Positions 36,186 to 44,374 of a stretch of 64,000 bases of DNA are shown in pieces. Below the pieces are notes generated by a model. That model saw only the letters and a program-made list of their open reading frames with translations, made no database searches and had not been told where the DNA came from. Positions within the stretch are counted from its first letter, which is position 1, and every line of letters begins with the position of its first letter. The DNA is from Polynucleobacter sp. JS-JIR-5-A7 (GTDB taxonomy: Bacteria; Pseudomonadota; Gammaproteobacteria; Burkholderiales; Burkholderiaceae), in assembly GCF_018687935.1 (NCBI RefSeq), contig NZ_CP061308.1:490048-554047 (forward strand), given 5' to 3'. The position numbers and the translations under genes were made by a program.

Positions 36186-37022
36186 TTACGCGCTAGCTGT
36201 TAAAGGCCTGAATGCAAGACCTTTAACGCAGTCCGGCGGAGGATTGCTGCCCTCTGACCAGGTTAATACCTCAACGCCAGTTTGCGTCACCAAAAGTGTA
36301 TGTTCCCACTGCGCAGACAAGCTACGATCTTTGGTTTTGACAGTCCACTGATCTGGCATGGTTCTAATTTCACGACGACCTGCGTTGATCATCGGCTCAA
36401 TGGTGAAAGTCATGCCAGCTTCTAATTTCTCACCAGTGCCTGGGCGACCATAGTGAAGGATTTGCGGGTCTTGATGAAACACTTTACCGATGCCGTGCCC
36501 GCAGTACTCACGCACAACGGAATAGCCTGCTTTTTCAGCATGTGTTTGAATCACGTGACCAATGTCACCGAGTGATGCACCTGGTTTCACTTGAGCAATG
36601 CCCAGCCACATGCATTCAAAAGTAATTTGCGTCAGACGCTTGGCCAGCAGAGAAACTTCACCAACCATGAACATCCGACTGGTGTCACCGTAATAACCAT
36701 CGGGAGTAATGACGGTGATATCTAAGTTAACCACATCACCAATTTTGAGAACTTTGTCCCCAGGAATGCCATGGCAAATCACATCATTGACCGAGGTGCA
36801 AATGGACGCCGGAAATGGTGGGTAACCTGGGGGTTGGTAGTTCAGTGGCGCAGGAATAGTTTTTTGCACGTCCCGCATGTACTCGTGGCAAATGCGATCG
36901 AGTTCGCCAGTGGTAACGCCAGCCTTAATATGGGGAGCTACATGATCCAAAACTTCACTCGCTAAGCGACCAGCCTCACGCATCCCAAGGATGTCTTTTT
37001 CTGCGGTAAATACACTATTCAT
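36186..37022 (-). CDS. map: Methionine aminopeptidase, type I
   Basis: Removes the initiator methionine from new proteins; 278 residues. Metal ligands are visible: the two aspartates of NLDITVITPDGYYGDTS, the histidine of EYCGHGIGKVFH, and the glutamate of TIEPMIN plus a late QWEHT glutamate. It is divergent from rpsB across 268 bp, the classical arrangement. It is the first gene of map-glnD. Confidence 0.96.
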   Translation of the reverse strand: MNSVFTAEKDILGMREAGRLASEVLDHVAPHIKAGVTTGELDRICHEYMRDVQKTIPAPLNYQPPGYPPFPASICTSVNDVICHGIPGDKVLKIGDVVNLDITVITPDGYYGDTSRMFMVGEVSLLAKRLTQITFECMWLGIAQVKPGASLGDIGHVIQTHAEKAGYSVVREYCGHGIGKVFHQDPQILHYGRPGTGEKLEAGMTFTIEPMINAGRREIRTMPDQWTVKTKDRSLSAQWEHTLLVTQTGVEVLTWSEGSNPPPDCVKGLAFRPLTASA

Positions 37023-37176
37023 TCCTTGATTATCAACGACTTGGACAGTCTTGGCTTACCAATACTGCCTAAAAAATAGGCGGTAACCCAGTTTTTAGGG
37101 TAGTTAGAGCCAGTTTTATCGCGCTGGGTCTTGGGGCAGACTTGGCTAAGACTAGCTAGAGCCTTGATAGTTAAGC

Positions 37177-37182
37177 TATAAT
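37177..37182 (+). promoter_or_regulatory. Probable -10 box of the rpsB operon promoter
   Basis: A perfect TATAAT about 108 bp before rpsB in the map-rpsB gap. No convincing -35 lies 16-18 bp upstream, so the assignment is tentative. A transcript from here would include the folded leader at 37217-37266. Confidence 0.45.
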
Positions 37183-37216
37183 TTTGGTCTCAGGTCTATT
37201 TTGGACTTGAAATCGC

Positions 37217-37266
37217 GAGTTGAGCCCTCCAGGGTGGCGTTTTTTAGCGCAGCTAGGACTCAACTT
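37217..37266 (+). promoter_or_regulatory. Structured 5' leader of rpsB
   Basis: AGTTGAG (37218-37224) and CTCAACT (37259-37265) form a perfect 7-bp outer stem. Inside lies CCCT-CC-AGGG (37225-37234). The stem ends about 25 nt before the rpsB start, whose ribosome site is TAGGAGA. rpsB leaders in other proteobacteria are folded and mediate feedback by S2; the same role is plausible here (inference). Confidence 0.55.
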
Positions 37267-37290
37267 TAGAACTAACCCTTAGGAGATGTT

Positions 37291-38040
37291 ATGTCAGTAA
37301 CAATGCGTCAAATGCTGGAAGCCGGTTGCCATTTTGGTCACCAAACACGCTTCTGGTCCCCAAAGATGGCCCCATTTATTTTCGGTCATCGTAATAAGAT
37401 CCACATCATCAACTTGGAAAAAACATTGCCAATGTTTCAGGACGCCCTGAAATTTGCAAAACAAGTTGCTGCTAATCGTGGCACGATTTTGTTTGTTGGT
37501 ACTAAGCGTCAATCACGTGAGATCATTGCTGAAGAAGCTGCTCGTGCTGGTATGCCTTATATCGATAGCCGTTGGCTGGGTGGCACACTCACCAACTTCA
37601 AAACAGTTAAAGGTTCCCTCAAGCGCTTGAAGGACATGGAAGTTGCTAAAGAAGCTGGCGACTGGGAAAAGCTTTCCAAGAAAGAAGCTTTGACGAATGA
37701 CCGTGATCTCGACAAACTACAAAAAGCCCTTGGCGGTATTAAAGATTTGAACGGCGTTCCTGATGCGATTTTCGTAGTGGACGTTGGTTATCACAAGATT
37801 GCGATTACTGAAGCGAACAAGCTCGGTATTCCAGTGATCGCTGTGGTGGATACTAACCACTCACCAGAAGGCGTTGATTACATCATCCCTGGTAACGATG
37901 ACTCAAGCAAAGCTGTAACCCTCTATGCACGTGGTATTGCTGACGCAATCCTCGAAGGCAAAGCGAACTCTGTTCAAGAAATCTTGACAGCCGTTAAAGA
38001 AGGTGAAGAAGAGTTTGTTGAAGAAGGGAAAGCTGAATAA
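37291..38040 (+). CDS. rpsB: 30S ribosomal protein S2
   Basis: Component of the small ribosomal subunit, 249 residues. The N-terminus MSVTMRQMLEAGCHFGHQTRFWSPKM and the segments GTKRQSREI and SRWLGGTLTNFKT are universal S2 signatures. The stop overlaps the tsf start by one base (TAATG), as is usual for the rpsB-tsf operon. Confidence 0.98.
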   Translation: MSVTMRQMLEAGCHFGHQTRFWSPKMAPFIFGHRNKIHIINLEKTLPMFQDALKFAKQVAANRGTILFVGTKRQSREIIAEEAARAGMPYIDSRWLGGTLTNFKTVKGSLKRLKDMEVAKEAGDWEKLSKKEALTNDRDLDKLQKALGGIKDLNGVPDAIFVVDVGYHKIAITEANKLGIPVIAVVDTNHSPEGVDYIIPGNDDSSKAVTLYARGIADAILEGKANSVQEILTAVKEGEEEFVEEGKAE

Positions 38041-38924
38041 TGGCCGCTATTACCGCTGCAATGGTTGGCGAATTACGCGCCAAAACTGATGCTCCGATGA
38101 TGGAGTGCAAAAAAGCTTTGACAGAGGCTGATGGTGATATGGCTCGTGCAGAAGAAATACTGCGTGTAAAGCTGGGTAGCAAAGCTGGTAAAGCGGCTTC
38201 ACGCGTTACTGCTGAAGGTATCGTGGCCGTTTCTATCAATGGCACTAACGGTGCTTTGTTAGAGGTGAATTGCGAAACTGACTTCGTTTCTAAGAATGAT
38301 GACTTCTTGGCATTTGCAAATGACTGCGTCAAGTTGGTTGCTGAAAAGAACCCAGCTGATGTTGCTGCATTGCTCGCACTGCCTTTAAACGGATCTACGG
38401 TGGATACAGTGCGTAGCGCATTGATTGGCAAAATTGGTGAGAACATCATGCCACGTCGCTTCAAGCGTTTTACTGGTAGCAATAAGTTGGTTTCTTACCT
38501 CCATGGCACCCGCATTGGTGTTGTGGTTGAGTTTGAAGGCGACGACACTGCTGCTAAAGATGTTGCGATGCACGTTGCTGCCATGAAGCCAGTTGCTTTG
38601 TCTACGGCTGACGTTCCTGCTGAGTCGATTGCGATTGAGCGTAGCGTCGCGGTTCAAAAGGCTGCTGAATCTGGTAAACCACCTGAAATCGTTGAGAAGA
38701 TGGTGGAAGGTTCCATTCAGAAGTACCTCAAAGAAGTTTCTTTACTGAATCAGACTTTTGTAAAGAACGATAAGCAAACCGTTGAGCAAATGCTCAAAGC
38801 TGCCAACACAAACGTCAAAGGTTTTACGATGTTTGTTGTGGGTGAAGGCATTGAGAAGCGTCAAGACGACTTTGCGGCTGAAGTGGCTGCTCAGGTAGCT
38901 GCCGCCTCTAAAGCTACTGCGTAA
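38040..38924 (+). CDS. tsf: Elongation factor Ts
   Basis: Nucleotide exchange factor that recharges EF-Tu with GTP, 294 residues. The N-terminal UBA-like segment contains LRAKTDAPMMECKKALTEADGDM, and the EF-Tu-contact block NCETDFVSKND follows near residue 80. It is coupled to rpsB and ends about 40 bp before a strong terminator. Confidence 0.98.
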   Translation: MAAITAAMVGELRAKTDAPMMECKKALTEADGDMARAEEILRVKLGSKAGKAASRVTAEGIVAVSINGTNGALLEVNCETDFVSKNDDFLAFANDCVKLVAEKNPADVAALLALPLNGSTVDTVRSALIGKIGENIMPRRFKRFTGSNKLVSYLHGTRIGVVVEFEGDDTAAKDVAMHVAAMKPVALSTADVPAESIAIERSVAVQKAAESGKPPEIVEKMVEGSIQKYLKEVSLLNQTFVKNDKQTVEQMLKAANTNVKGFTMFVVGEGIEKRQDDFAAEVAAQVAAASKATA

Positions 38925-38965
38925 TTAGCCAGCTCTGGGCTTGCCCCAGTAGGTCAGTAATACCC

Positions 38966-39004
38966 AAAAGGGCATAGAAACTCAGGTTTCTGTGCCCTTT
39001 TGTT
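38966..39004 (+). terminator. Rho-independent terminator after tsf
   Basis: AAAAGGGCA and AGAAAC pair with GTTTCT and TGCCCTTTT across a short loop, followed by TGTTT. It separates rpsB-tsf from the pyrH operon. Confidence 0.9.
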
Positions 39005-39029
39005 TGATCTTTCCCAAGCCCTTTATAAT
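39004..39029 (+). promoter_or_regulatory. Probable pyrH promoter
   Basis: TATAAT (39024-39029) is preceded by TTGATC (39004-39009), with a short spacing of about 14 bp. It lies immediately after the tsf terminator and about 80 bp before pyrH, so it could start the long pyrH-to-rnhB transcript. Confidence 0.45.
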
Positions 39030-39110
39030 TTGGCGGAGATATTAAAAAAGTACTTAAAGATCAATAAGCTAAGTATGCAAAGTACTTGGCAAATTACGGA
39101 AAATAAAATC

Positions 39111-39821
39111 ATGCCAGGCTACAAACGCGTCCTCCTCAAATTATCTGGTGAAGCCCTGATGGGGGATGATGCTTTTGGCATCAATCCGATCACTATTGAT
39201 TCCATGGTTTCTGAAATCGCCCAAGTGGTCAATAGTGGTGTTGAGCTCGCCATCGTCATTGGTGGGGGGAATATTTTCCGCGGCGTTGCTGGCGGCGCTG
39301 CTGGTATGGATCGTGCAACTGCTGACTATATGGGCATGTTGGCGACCATGATGAACTCTCTCGCATTACAAGATGCTTTGCGTCAAAAAGGGGTTGAAGC
39401 GCGCGTGCAATCCGCCCTGAGAATGGACCAAGTGGTTGAGCCTTACATACGCCCACGTGCCATTCGCGCGATGAGCGAAGGCAAAGTAGTGATCTTTGCA
39501 GCCGGTACAGGTAACCCGTTCTTTACAACCGATACTGCCGCCGCCTTGCGTGGCGCTGAAATGGGTGTGGAAGTGATGCTGAAAGCTACTAAGGTGGATG
39601 GCATCTATAGCGCCGATCCAGTCAAGGATCCTACTGCGACTCTTTATAAGACCATCACCTTTGATGAGGCATTAATTAAGAACTTACAAGTTATGGACGC
39701 TACTGCATTTGCATTGTGTCGTGACCGCAAATTACCAATCAAAGTATTTTCGATCCTCAAGCCAGGCGCATTAATGCGTGTAGTGCAGGGTGAATCTGAA
39801 GGTACTTTGGTGCACGTTTAA
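39111..39821 (+). CDS. pyrH: UMP kinase
   Basis: Phosphorylates UMP to UDP; hexameric amino-acid-kinase fold. Started at the ATG at 39111 it has 236 residues and the family N-terminus MPGYKRVLLKLSGEALMGDD; the upstream open stretch is leader and has no family match. The VIGGGNIFRG and TGNPFFTTDTAAALRG blocks are typical. It is followed by frr after 11 bp. Confidence 0.96.
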   Translation: MPGYKRVLLKLSGEALMGDDAFGINPITIDSMVSEIAQVVNSGVELAIVIGGGNIFRGVAGGAAGMDRATADYMGMLATMMNSLALQDALRQKGVEARVQSALRMDQVVEPYIRPRAIRAMSEGKVVIFAAGTGNPFFTTDTAAALRGAEMGVEVMLKATKVDGIYSADPVKDPTATLYKTITFDEALIKNLQVMDATAFALCRDRKLPIKVFSILKPGALMRVVQGESEGTLVHV

Positions 39822-39832
39822 TAGGAGGCCTG

Positions 39833-40393
39833 ATGTCTGCAGCAGAAATTAAAACCAATACCAATCAAAAGATGGAAAAGTCTCTTGAGGCTTTGAAAAC
39901 GAATTTGGCGAAGATTCGTTCTGGGCGTGCCAATCCAGGAATACTGGAACATATTCAAGTGGAGTATTACGGTAATCCAACACCACTAAGTCAAGTGGCG
40001 AGTTTGGGCCTAGCAGATGCTCGCACGATTAATGTTCAGCCATTTGAAAAGACCATGGTTGCTGCTGTGGAGAAGGCGATTCGAGATTCGGATTTGGGTT
40101 TGAATCCTGCCTCACAAGGTACTGTGATTCGCGTGCCAATGCCCGCATTGACTGAAGAGCGTCGTCGCGAGCTCACTAAAGTCGTCAAGAGCGAGGGTGA
40201 AGATACTAAGATTGCAGTGCGTAATTTACGTCGCGATGCCAATGAACATCTCAAGCGCTTAACTAAAGATAAAGAGATTTCTGAAGATGAAGAGCGTCGT
40301 GCCACTGATGAGATTCAGAAGATGACCGATAAAGCAGTTGTAGATATCGACAAGATCATTACTGAAAAAGAAAAAGAGATCATGACGGTTTAA
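39833..40393 (+). CDS. frr: Ribosome recycling factor
   Basis: Splits terminated ribosomes together with EF-G; 186 residues. It shows LAKIRSGRANPGILEHIQVEYYG and the RRELTKVVKSEGEDTKIAVRNLRRDA helix typical of RRF (positions 27-49 and 110-135). A GGAGG ribosome site overlaps the end of pyrH, consistent with one operon. Confidence 0.97.
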   Translation: MSAAEIKTNTNQKMEKSLEALKTNLAKIRSGRANPGILEHIQVEYYGNPTPLSQVASLGLADARTINVQPFEKTMVAAVEKAIRDSDLGLNPASQGTVIRVPMPALTEERRRELTKVVKSEGEDTKIAVRNLRRDANEHLKRLTKDKEISEDEERRATDEIQKMTDKAVVDIDKIITEKEKEIMTV

Positions 40394-40417
40394 GGCCGGA
40401 TTGAGTTTGATTCTTTT

Positions 40418-41191
40418 ATGACCCAACACCTCAGTTCTACTCAAGCCATTCCAGAGGTAAGCGCTATTCCTCGCCATGTTGCGATCATCATGGATGGTAA
40501 TGGGCGTTGGGCGAGTAAACGTATGATGCCTCGAGTGACAGGCCATACTGAAGGCTTAGCTGCGGTTCGGAAAATCGTTCAAGAGTGCCGTCGTACCGGC
40601 GTTGAGTATTTGACGATATTTGCTTTTAGTTCTGAGAACTGGCGTCGCCCACCAGAAGAGGTGGGTTTCTTAATGAAGCTCTTTCTAAAATCGCTCAAGG
40701 CGGAAGTTTCTCGTCTTGCAGAAAATGATATTTGTTTGCGTGTGATTGGCGATCTCAGTCGCTTTGATAAGGCAATTCAGGAAATGGTTCATTTCTCAGC
40801 AGAAAAGACTGCTGGATGTAAGGCGCTGACAATTACTGTCGCTGCAAACTATGGCGGACGCTGGGATATCTTGCAGGCGATGAGTCGTTGCTTGGCTGCC
40901 AATCCAAATTTGAAGCCGGAAGACGTCAGTGAGGATTTATTGCAACCCCATTTTTCGATGGCTTATGCCCCAGAGCCAGATTTATTTATCCGCACTGGTG
41001 GTGAACAACGCATCAGTAACTTTTTATTATGGCAGTTAGCTTATACAGAGTTATATTTCACAGATGTTTTATGGCCAGACTTTGATGAAGCTGAGCTCCA
41101 TAAGGCGTTTGATTGGTTTAGTCAGCGCGAACGTCGTTTCGGGCGAACCAGCGCTCAGCTTGCATCGCAAGTGATGAGTGATGCAGTTTAA
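40418..41191 (+). CDS. uppS: Undecaprenyl diphosphate synthase
   Basis: Cis-prenyltransferase of 257 residues that makes the C55 lipid carrier for peptidoglycan and O-antigen. The P-loop-like substrate motif HVAIIMDGNGRWA is at about 20-32, and the C-terminal block DLFIRTGGEQRISNFLLWQLAYTELYF contains the usual RTGGE..RSNFL..Q pattern, with Ile in place of Leu/Arg at one spot. It precedes cdsA by 18 bp. Confidence 0.97.
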   Translation: MTQHLSSTQAIPEVSAIPRHVAIIMDGNGRWASKRMMPRVTGHTEGLAAVRKIVQECRRTGVEYLTIFAFSSENWRRPPEEVGFLMKLFLKSLKAEVSRLAENDICLRVIGDLSRFDKAIQEMVHFSAEKTAGCKALTITVAANYGGRWDILQAMSRCLAANPNLKPEDVSEDLLQPHFSMAYAPEPDLFIRTGGEQRISNFLLWQLAYTELYFTDVLWPDFDEAELHKAFDWFSQRERRFGRTSAQLASQVMSDAV

Positions 41192-41209
41192 TTATCTAAA
41201 CCACTCCAC

Positions 41210-42037
41210 ATGTTAAAAACCCGCGTGATTACTGCCCTTGTTTTACTGGCAGTTCTATTGCCAATCTTATTTTTACTGCCATCCGTGTATGTTGGCGCAT
41301 TCTTTTTGGCGACTCTACTTGCTGCTGCTTGGGAGTGGAGTCGTTTGCTTGCGCCTGAAGCAGGGCGGGCAGCCTGGCTTTACGCTCTATTTTGCTTAAT
41401 GATTATTTTATTTTTGCTAGGGATGAAAAACGTCGATTGGCAATTTGCTCTATTGCTCTTAGCAGTCTTCTTTTGGTTTTTTATCGCCCCATTGATGCTT
41501 GCTAAAGGCATGAATCTCTCTTTGCAAAAGTTGCGTCCTTTTTACGGAGTACTCGGACTCATTTTGCTGCCAGCAACTTGGTTCGCTTTGGTTTTCTTGC
41601 GAGAGTTAGGGCTCGTATTTTTGTTAACCACGATTGCTTTGGTGTGGGTAGCCGATATTGGCGCCTACTTTGTTGGTAAGGCGTTTGGAAAACACAAATT
41701 AGCCATCCAAATTAGCCCGGGGAAATCAGTTGAGGGTGCAATAGGCGGTCTGGCTCTCTGTTACACATACGCATTTTTGTGCGTGTTTTACTTACCCTTC
41801 GAAGCTACTTTATTTGGGGCATGGGCGATACGCTTTGGTTGGGTCGCCATGTTTCTGATGGTGACAGTATTAACAGCCTTCAGTATTTTTGGTGACCTCT
41901 TTGAGTCCCAATTAAAGCGTTTGGCTGGCGTGAAAGATAGCAGTCATTTTTTGCCAGGGCATGGTGGGGTATTGGATCGTGTTGATGCATTGATACCTAC
42001 TATGCCAATTGCAGCTTTACTTGCGGGGCTGGTGTAA
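41210..42037 (+). CDS. cdsA: Phosphatidate cytidylyltransferase
   Basis: Inner-membrane enzyme of 275 residues that makes CDP-diacylglycerol for all phospholipids. It has about eight membrane segments. The C-terminal signature S.FGDLFESQLKR..GVKDSS.FLPGHGGVLDRVDAL is present (about 225-265). The stop overlaps the dxr start (TAATG). Confidence 0.96.
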   Translation: MLKTRVITALVLLAVLLPILFLLPSVYVGAFFLATLLAAAWEWSRLLAPEAGRAAWLYALFCLMIILFLLGMKNVDWQFALLLLAVFFWFFIAPLMLAKGMNLSLQKLRPFYGVLGLILLPATWFALVFLRELGLVFLLTTIALVWVADIGAYFVGKAFGKHKLAIQISPGKSVEGAIGGLALCYTYAFLCVFYLPFEATLFGAWAIRFGWVAMFLMVTVLTAFSIFGDLFESQLKRLAGVKDSSHFLPGHGGVLDRVDALIPTMPIAALLAGLV

Positions 42038-43224
42038 TGAAGAGACTTATTACCGTTCTGGGCTCTACTGGCTCTATTGGTGTGAATACGTTGGATGTGA
42101 TTCGGGCGCATCCTGATCGCTTTCAGGTGGCAGCACTTACTGCGGGTAAGCAAGTTGATCGCTTGGCAGAGCAGTGTATTGAATTTAAGCCTGCTATTGC
42201 TGTTGTCTCAGAAGCCAGCGATGCTGTGCGCTTAGAAAAATTATTGCTTGAGAGCAATATTAAGACTCAAGTGTTGTATGGTCCTCAAGCCTTAGTAACG
42301 GCGGTGACAGATTCTGGATGTGACACAGTGATGGCTGCCATTGTCGGAGCAGCGGGCTTAGTGCCAACCCTTGCGGCAGCCAAAGCTGGCAAACGTGTTC
42401 TGCTTGCAAATAAAGAAGCGCTGGTGATGTCTGGTAATTTGTTTATGCAAGCCATGAAAGATGGAGGCGGGGAATTACTTCCAATTGATAGTGAGCACAA
42501 TGCCATTTTTCAATGCTTGCCAAATGAATTTACTAAAGCCCCACATTCTAATCATGGCGTGGAAGAATTGTGGCTTACTGCATCAGGTGGGCCTTTTAGA
42601 AATACGCCATTGGATCAATTAGCGAGTATTACTCCAGATCAGGCCTGTGCTCATCCGAATTGGGTCATGGGTAGAAAGATATCTGTGGATTCTGCAACCA
42701 TGATGAATAAGGGGCTTGAAGTCATTGAGGCCTTCTGGTTATTTGGTTTGCCGCTTGAAAAAATTAAGGTGTTGATTCATCCTCAAAGCGTAGTGCATTC
42801 AATGGTGCGCTATCGTGATGGCTCAGTATTGGCACAGTTAGGTCAACCGGATATGCGCACCCCCATTGCTTATGGTTTGGCCTGGCCAGAGCGTATTGAG
42901 GCTGGAGTAGCGCCCTTAAACTTAACTCAACTGGCTAGTCTCCATTTTTCAGAGCCAGAGCTTGCTCGCTTCCCGTGTCTTGCTTTGGCTTTTGCTGCAG
43001 CCAAAGCAGGTGGTACAGCGCCTACAGTACTGAATGCTGCCAATGAAGTTGCTGTCGCTGCGTTTTTAGGCGCGGGCTTGCCTTATCTCCAAATCCCCGC
43101 AGTAGTGGAGAAGACCTTGAACGCTATTGCTCTGACTAATGCAGATTCATTGGAGGATATTTTGAGTATGGATGCACAGGCCAGAAAAGTGGCGCGTGAG
43201 TTTATCCAAGTTTTACAAAAGTAA
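42037..43224 (+). CDS. dxr: 1-deoxy-D-xylulose 5-phosphate reductoisomerase
   Basis: NADPH enzyme of the MEP isoprenoid pathway, 395 residues. The NADPH motif GSTGSIG is at about 9-15, the metal and substrate block PIDSEHNAIFQCL near 150, and the flexible loop with PHPNWVMGRKISVDSATMMNKGLE near 210. It supplies precursors used by UppS, encoded two genes upstream. Confidence 0.97.
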   Translation: MKRLITVLGSTGSIGVNTLDVIRAHPDRFQVAALTAGKQVDRLAEQCIEFKPAIAVVSEASDAVRLEKLLLESNIKTQVLYGPQALVTAVTDSGCDTVMAAIVGAAGLVPTLAAAKAGKRVLLANKEALVMSGNLFMQAMKDGGGELLPIDSEHNAIFQCLPNEFTKAPHSNHGVEELWLTASGGPFRNTPLDQLASITPDQACAHPNWVMGRKISVDSATMMNKGLEVIEAFWLFGLPLEKIKVLIHPQSVVHSMVRYRDGSVLAQLGQPDMRTPIAYGLAWPERIEAGVAPLNLTQLASLHFSEPELARFPCLALAFAAAKAGGTAPTVLNAANEVAVAAFLGAGLPYLQIPAVVEKTLNAIALTNADSLEDILSMDAQARKVAREFIQVLQK

Positions 43225-43246
43225 TTAAGGTGATTAAGGATTCTCT

Positions 43247-44374
43247 TTGCAAGCATTGATTACCCTTGGGGCATTTTTACTGACTCTTGGTGTATTGGTG
43301 AGCTTTCATGAGTTTGGCCATTTTTTAGCAGCTCGTGCATGCGGCGTAAAAGTCCTGCGCTTTGCAGTCGGTTTCGGAAAACCACTCTTCACTTATCACG
43401 CAAAAAACAAAACTGAATGGGTGCTTGCTTCAATACCTTTAGGTGGCTACGTCAAATTATTAGATGGTCGAGATCGTTCTCAAGATATTGCGGTGGAGGA
43501 TGAGATGCAGGCTTTTGATCAAAAGCCTCTTTGGCAGCGCTCTATGATTGTGGCGGCAGGACCATTTGCAAATTTCTTCTTAGCGGTTGCACTATTTTCC
43601 GTCATCTATATTTCTGGTGTGCCACAACTTCCAGCTGTCTTACAAAGCCCCCCAGAAAATTCAGTTGCTGCAAAATTCGGTGTAAGTGCGGGAGACAGAG
43701 TAACTGGATGGCAGACTCTCGATTCAGGTGCTGCGCCCATTTCTGGGGAATTTGACTCCATTCCAAGTTGGAACGCTTTGCGCTGGAATCTCATGGATGC
43801 TCTAACCGGAGAGTCTGGGTTCGCGCTGGAGCTGCAGGATTCAAACGGTAGTCGTTTTATCAAAGCCTTTAAGGCTGATGATTTACCAAAAATTACTCCA
43901 GAAGGTGATCCCATGAAAAGTCTGGGTTTACTGCCTCAAGTAACCCCTTTGGCTCAATGGGATGAGCTCAAATTGAACCCCCTTCAGGCCTGGGGATTTG
44001 CAAGCCACCGAGTTTGGTTAATCAGCAAGGTATCTCTCAGGCTTATGGCGGGAATGTTTACCGGTCAAACCTCCATCAAGCAGTTGGGAGGCCCCTTAAG
44101 TATTGCTGACATGGCTGGTAAGTCTGCCCAGATTGGCTGGCAACCCTTTTTGGCATTTTTGGCATTAATTAGCATCAGTATTGGGCTCCTCAATTTACTC
44201 CCTTTTCCCATGCTTGACGGGGGTCAGCTCCTGTATGATGCATGGGAGTTGGTCGCTGGAAAACGGATTTCGATTTCGATGCAGGAACAGTTCCAAAAAG
44301 TGGGCTTTCTGTTGCTGATTTCGCTATCCCTACTGGCTTTGTTTAACGATTTACAACGCTATTTGTCACCTTGA
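43247..44374 (+). CDS. rseP: Site-2 intramembrane zinc protease RseP, single PDZ form
   Basis: Membrane protease that cuts anti-sigma factors after a first site-1 cut, in envelope stress. The zinc site is VSFHEFGHFLAARACGV near residues 19-35 and the C-terminal LLPFPMLDGG near 324. At 375 residues it is about 75 shorter than the usual form of about 450. Only one PDZ region is recognisable (about 140-225, ending ...DPMKSLGLLP), and the next segment is already the third membrane block, so the second PDZ appears missing. The start is TTG; the stop overlaps bamA (TTGA). Confidence 0.9.
   Translation: MQALITLGAFLLTLGVLVSFHEFGHFLAARACGVKVLRFAVGFGKPLFTYHAKNKTEWVLASIPLGGYVKLLDGRDRSQDIAVEDEMQAFDQKPLWQRSMIVAAGPFANFFLAVALFSVIYISGVPQLPAVLQSPPENSVAAKFGVSAGDRVTGWQTLDSGAAPISGEFDSIPSWNALRWNLMDALTGESGFALELQDSNGSRFIKAFKADDLPKITPEGDPMKSLGLLPQVTPLAQWDELKLNPLQAWGFASHRVWLISKVSLRLMAGMFTGQTSIKQLGGPLSIADMAGKSAQIGWQPFLAFLALISISIGLLNLLPFPMLDGGQLLYDAWELVAGKRISISMQEQFQKVGFLLLISLSLLALFNDLQRYLSP

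Noticed and set aside
39000..39110. Upstream extension of the pyrH frame
   Set aside because: It starts in the tsf terminator T-run and contains the promoter-like TATAAT; UMP kinases begin at the MPGYKRVLLKLSG segment.
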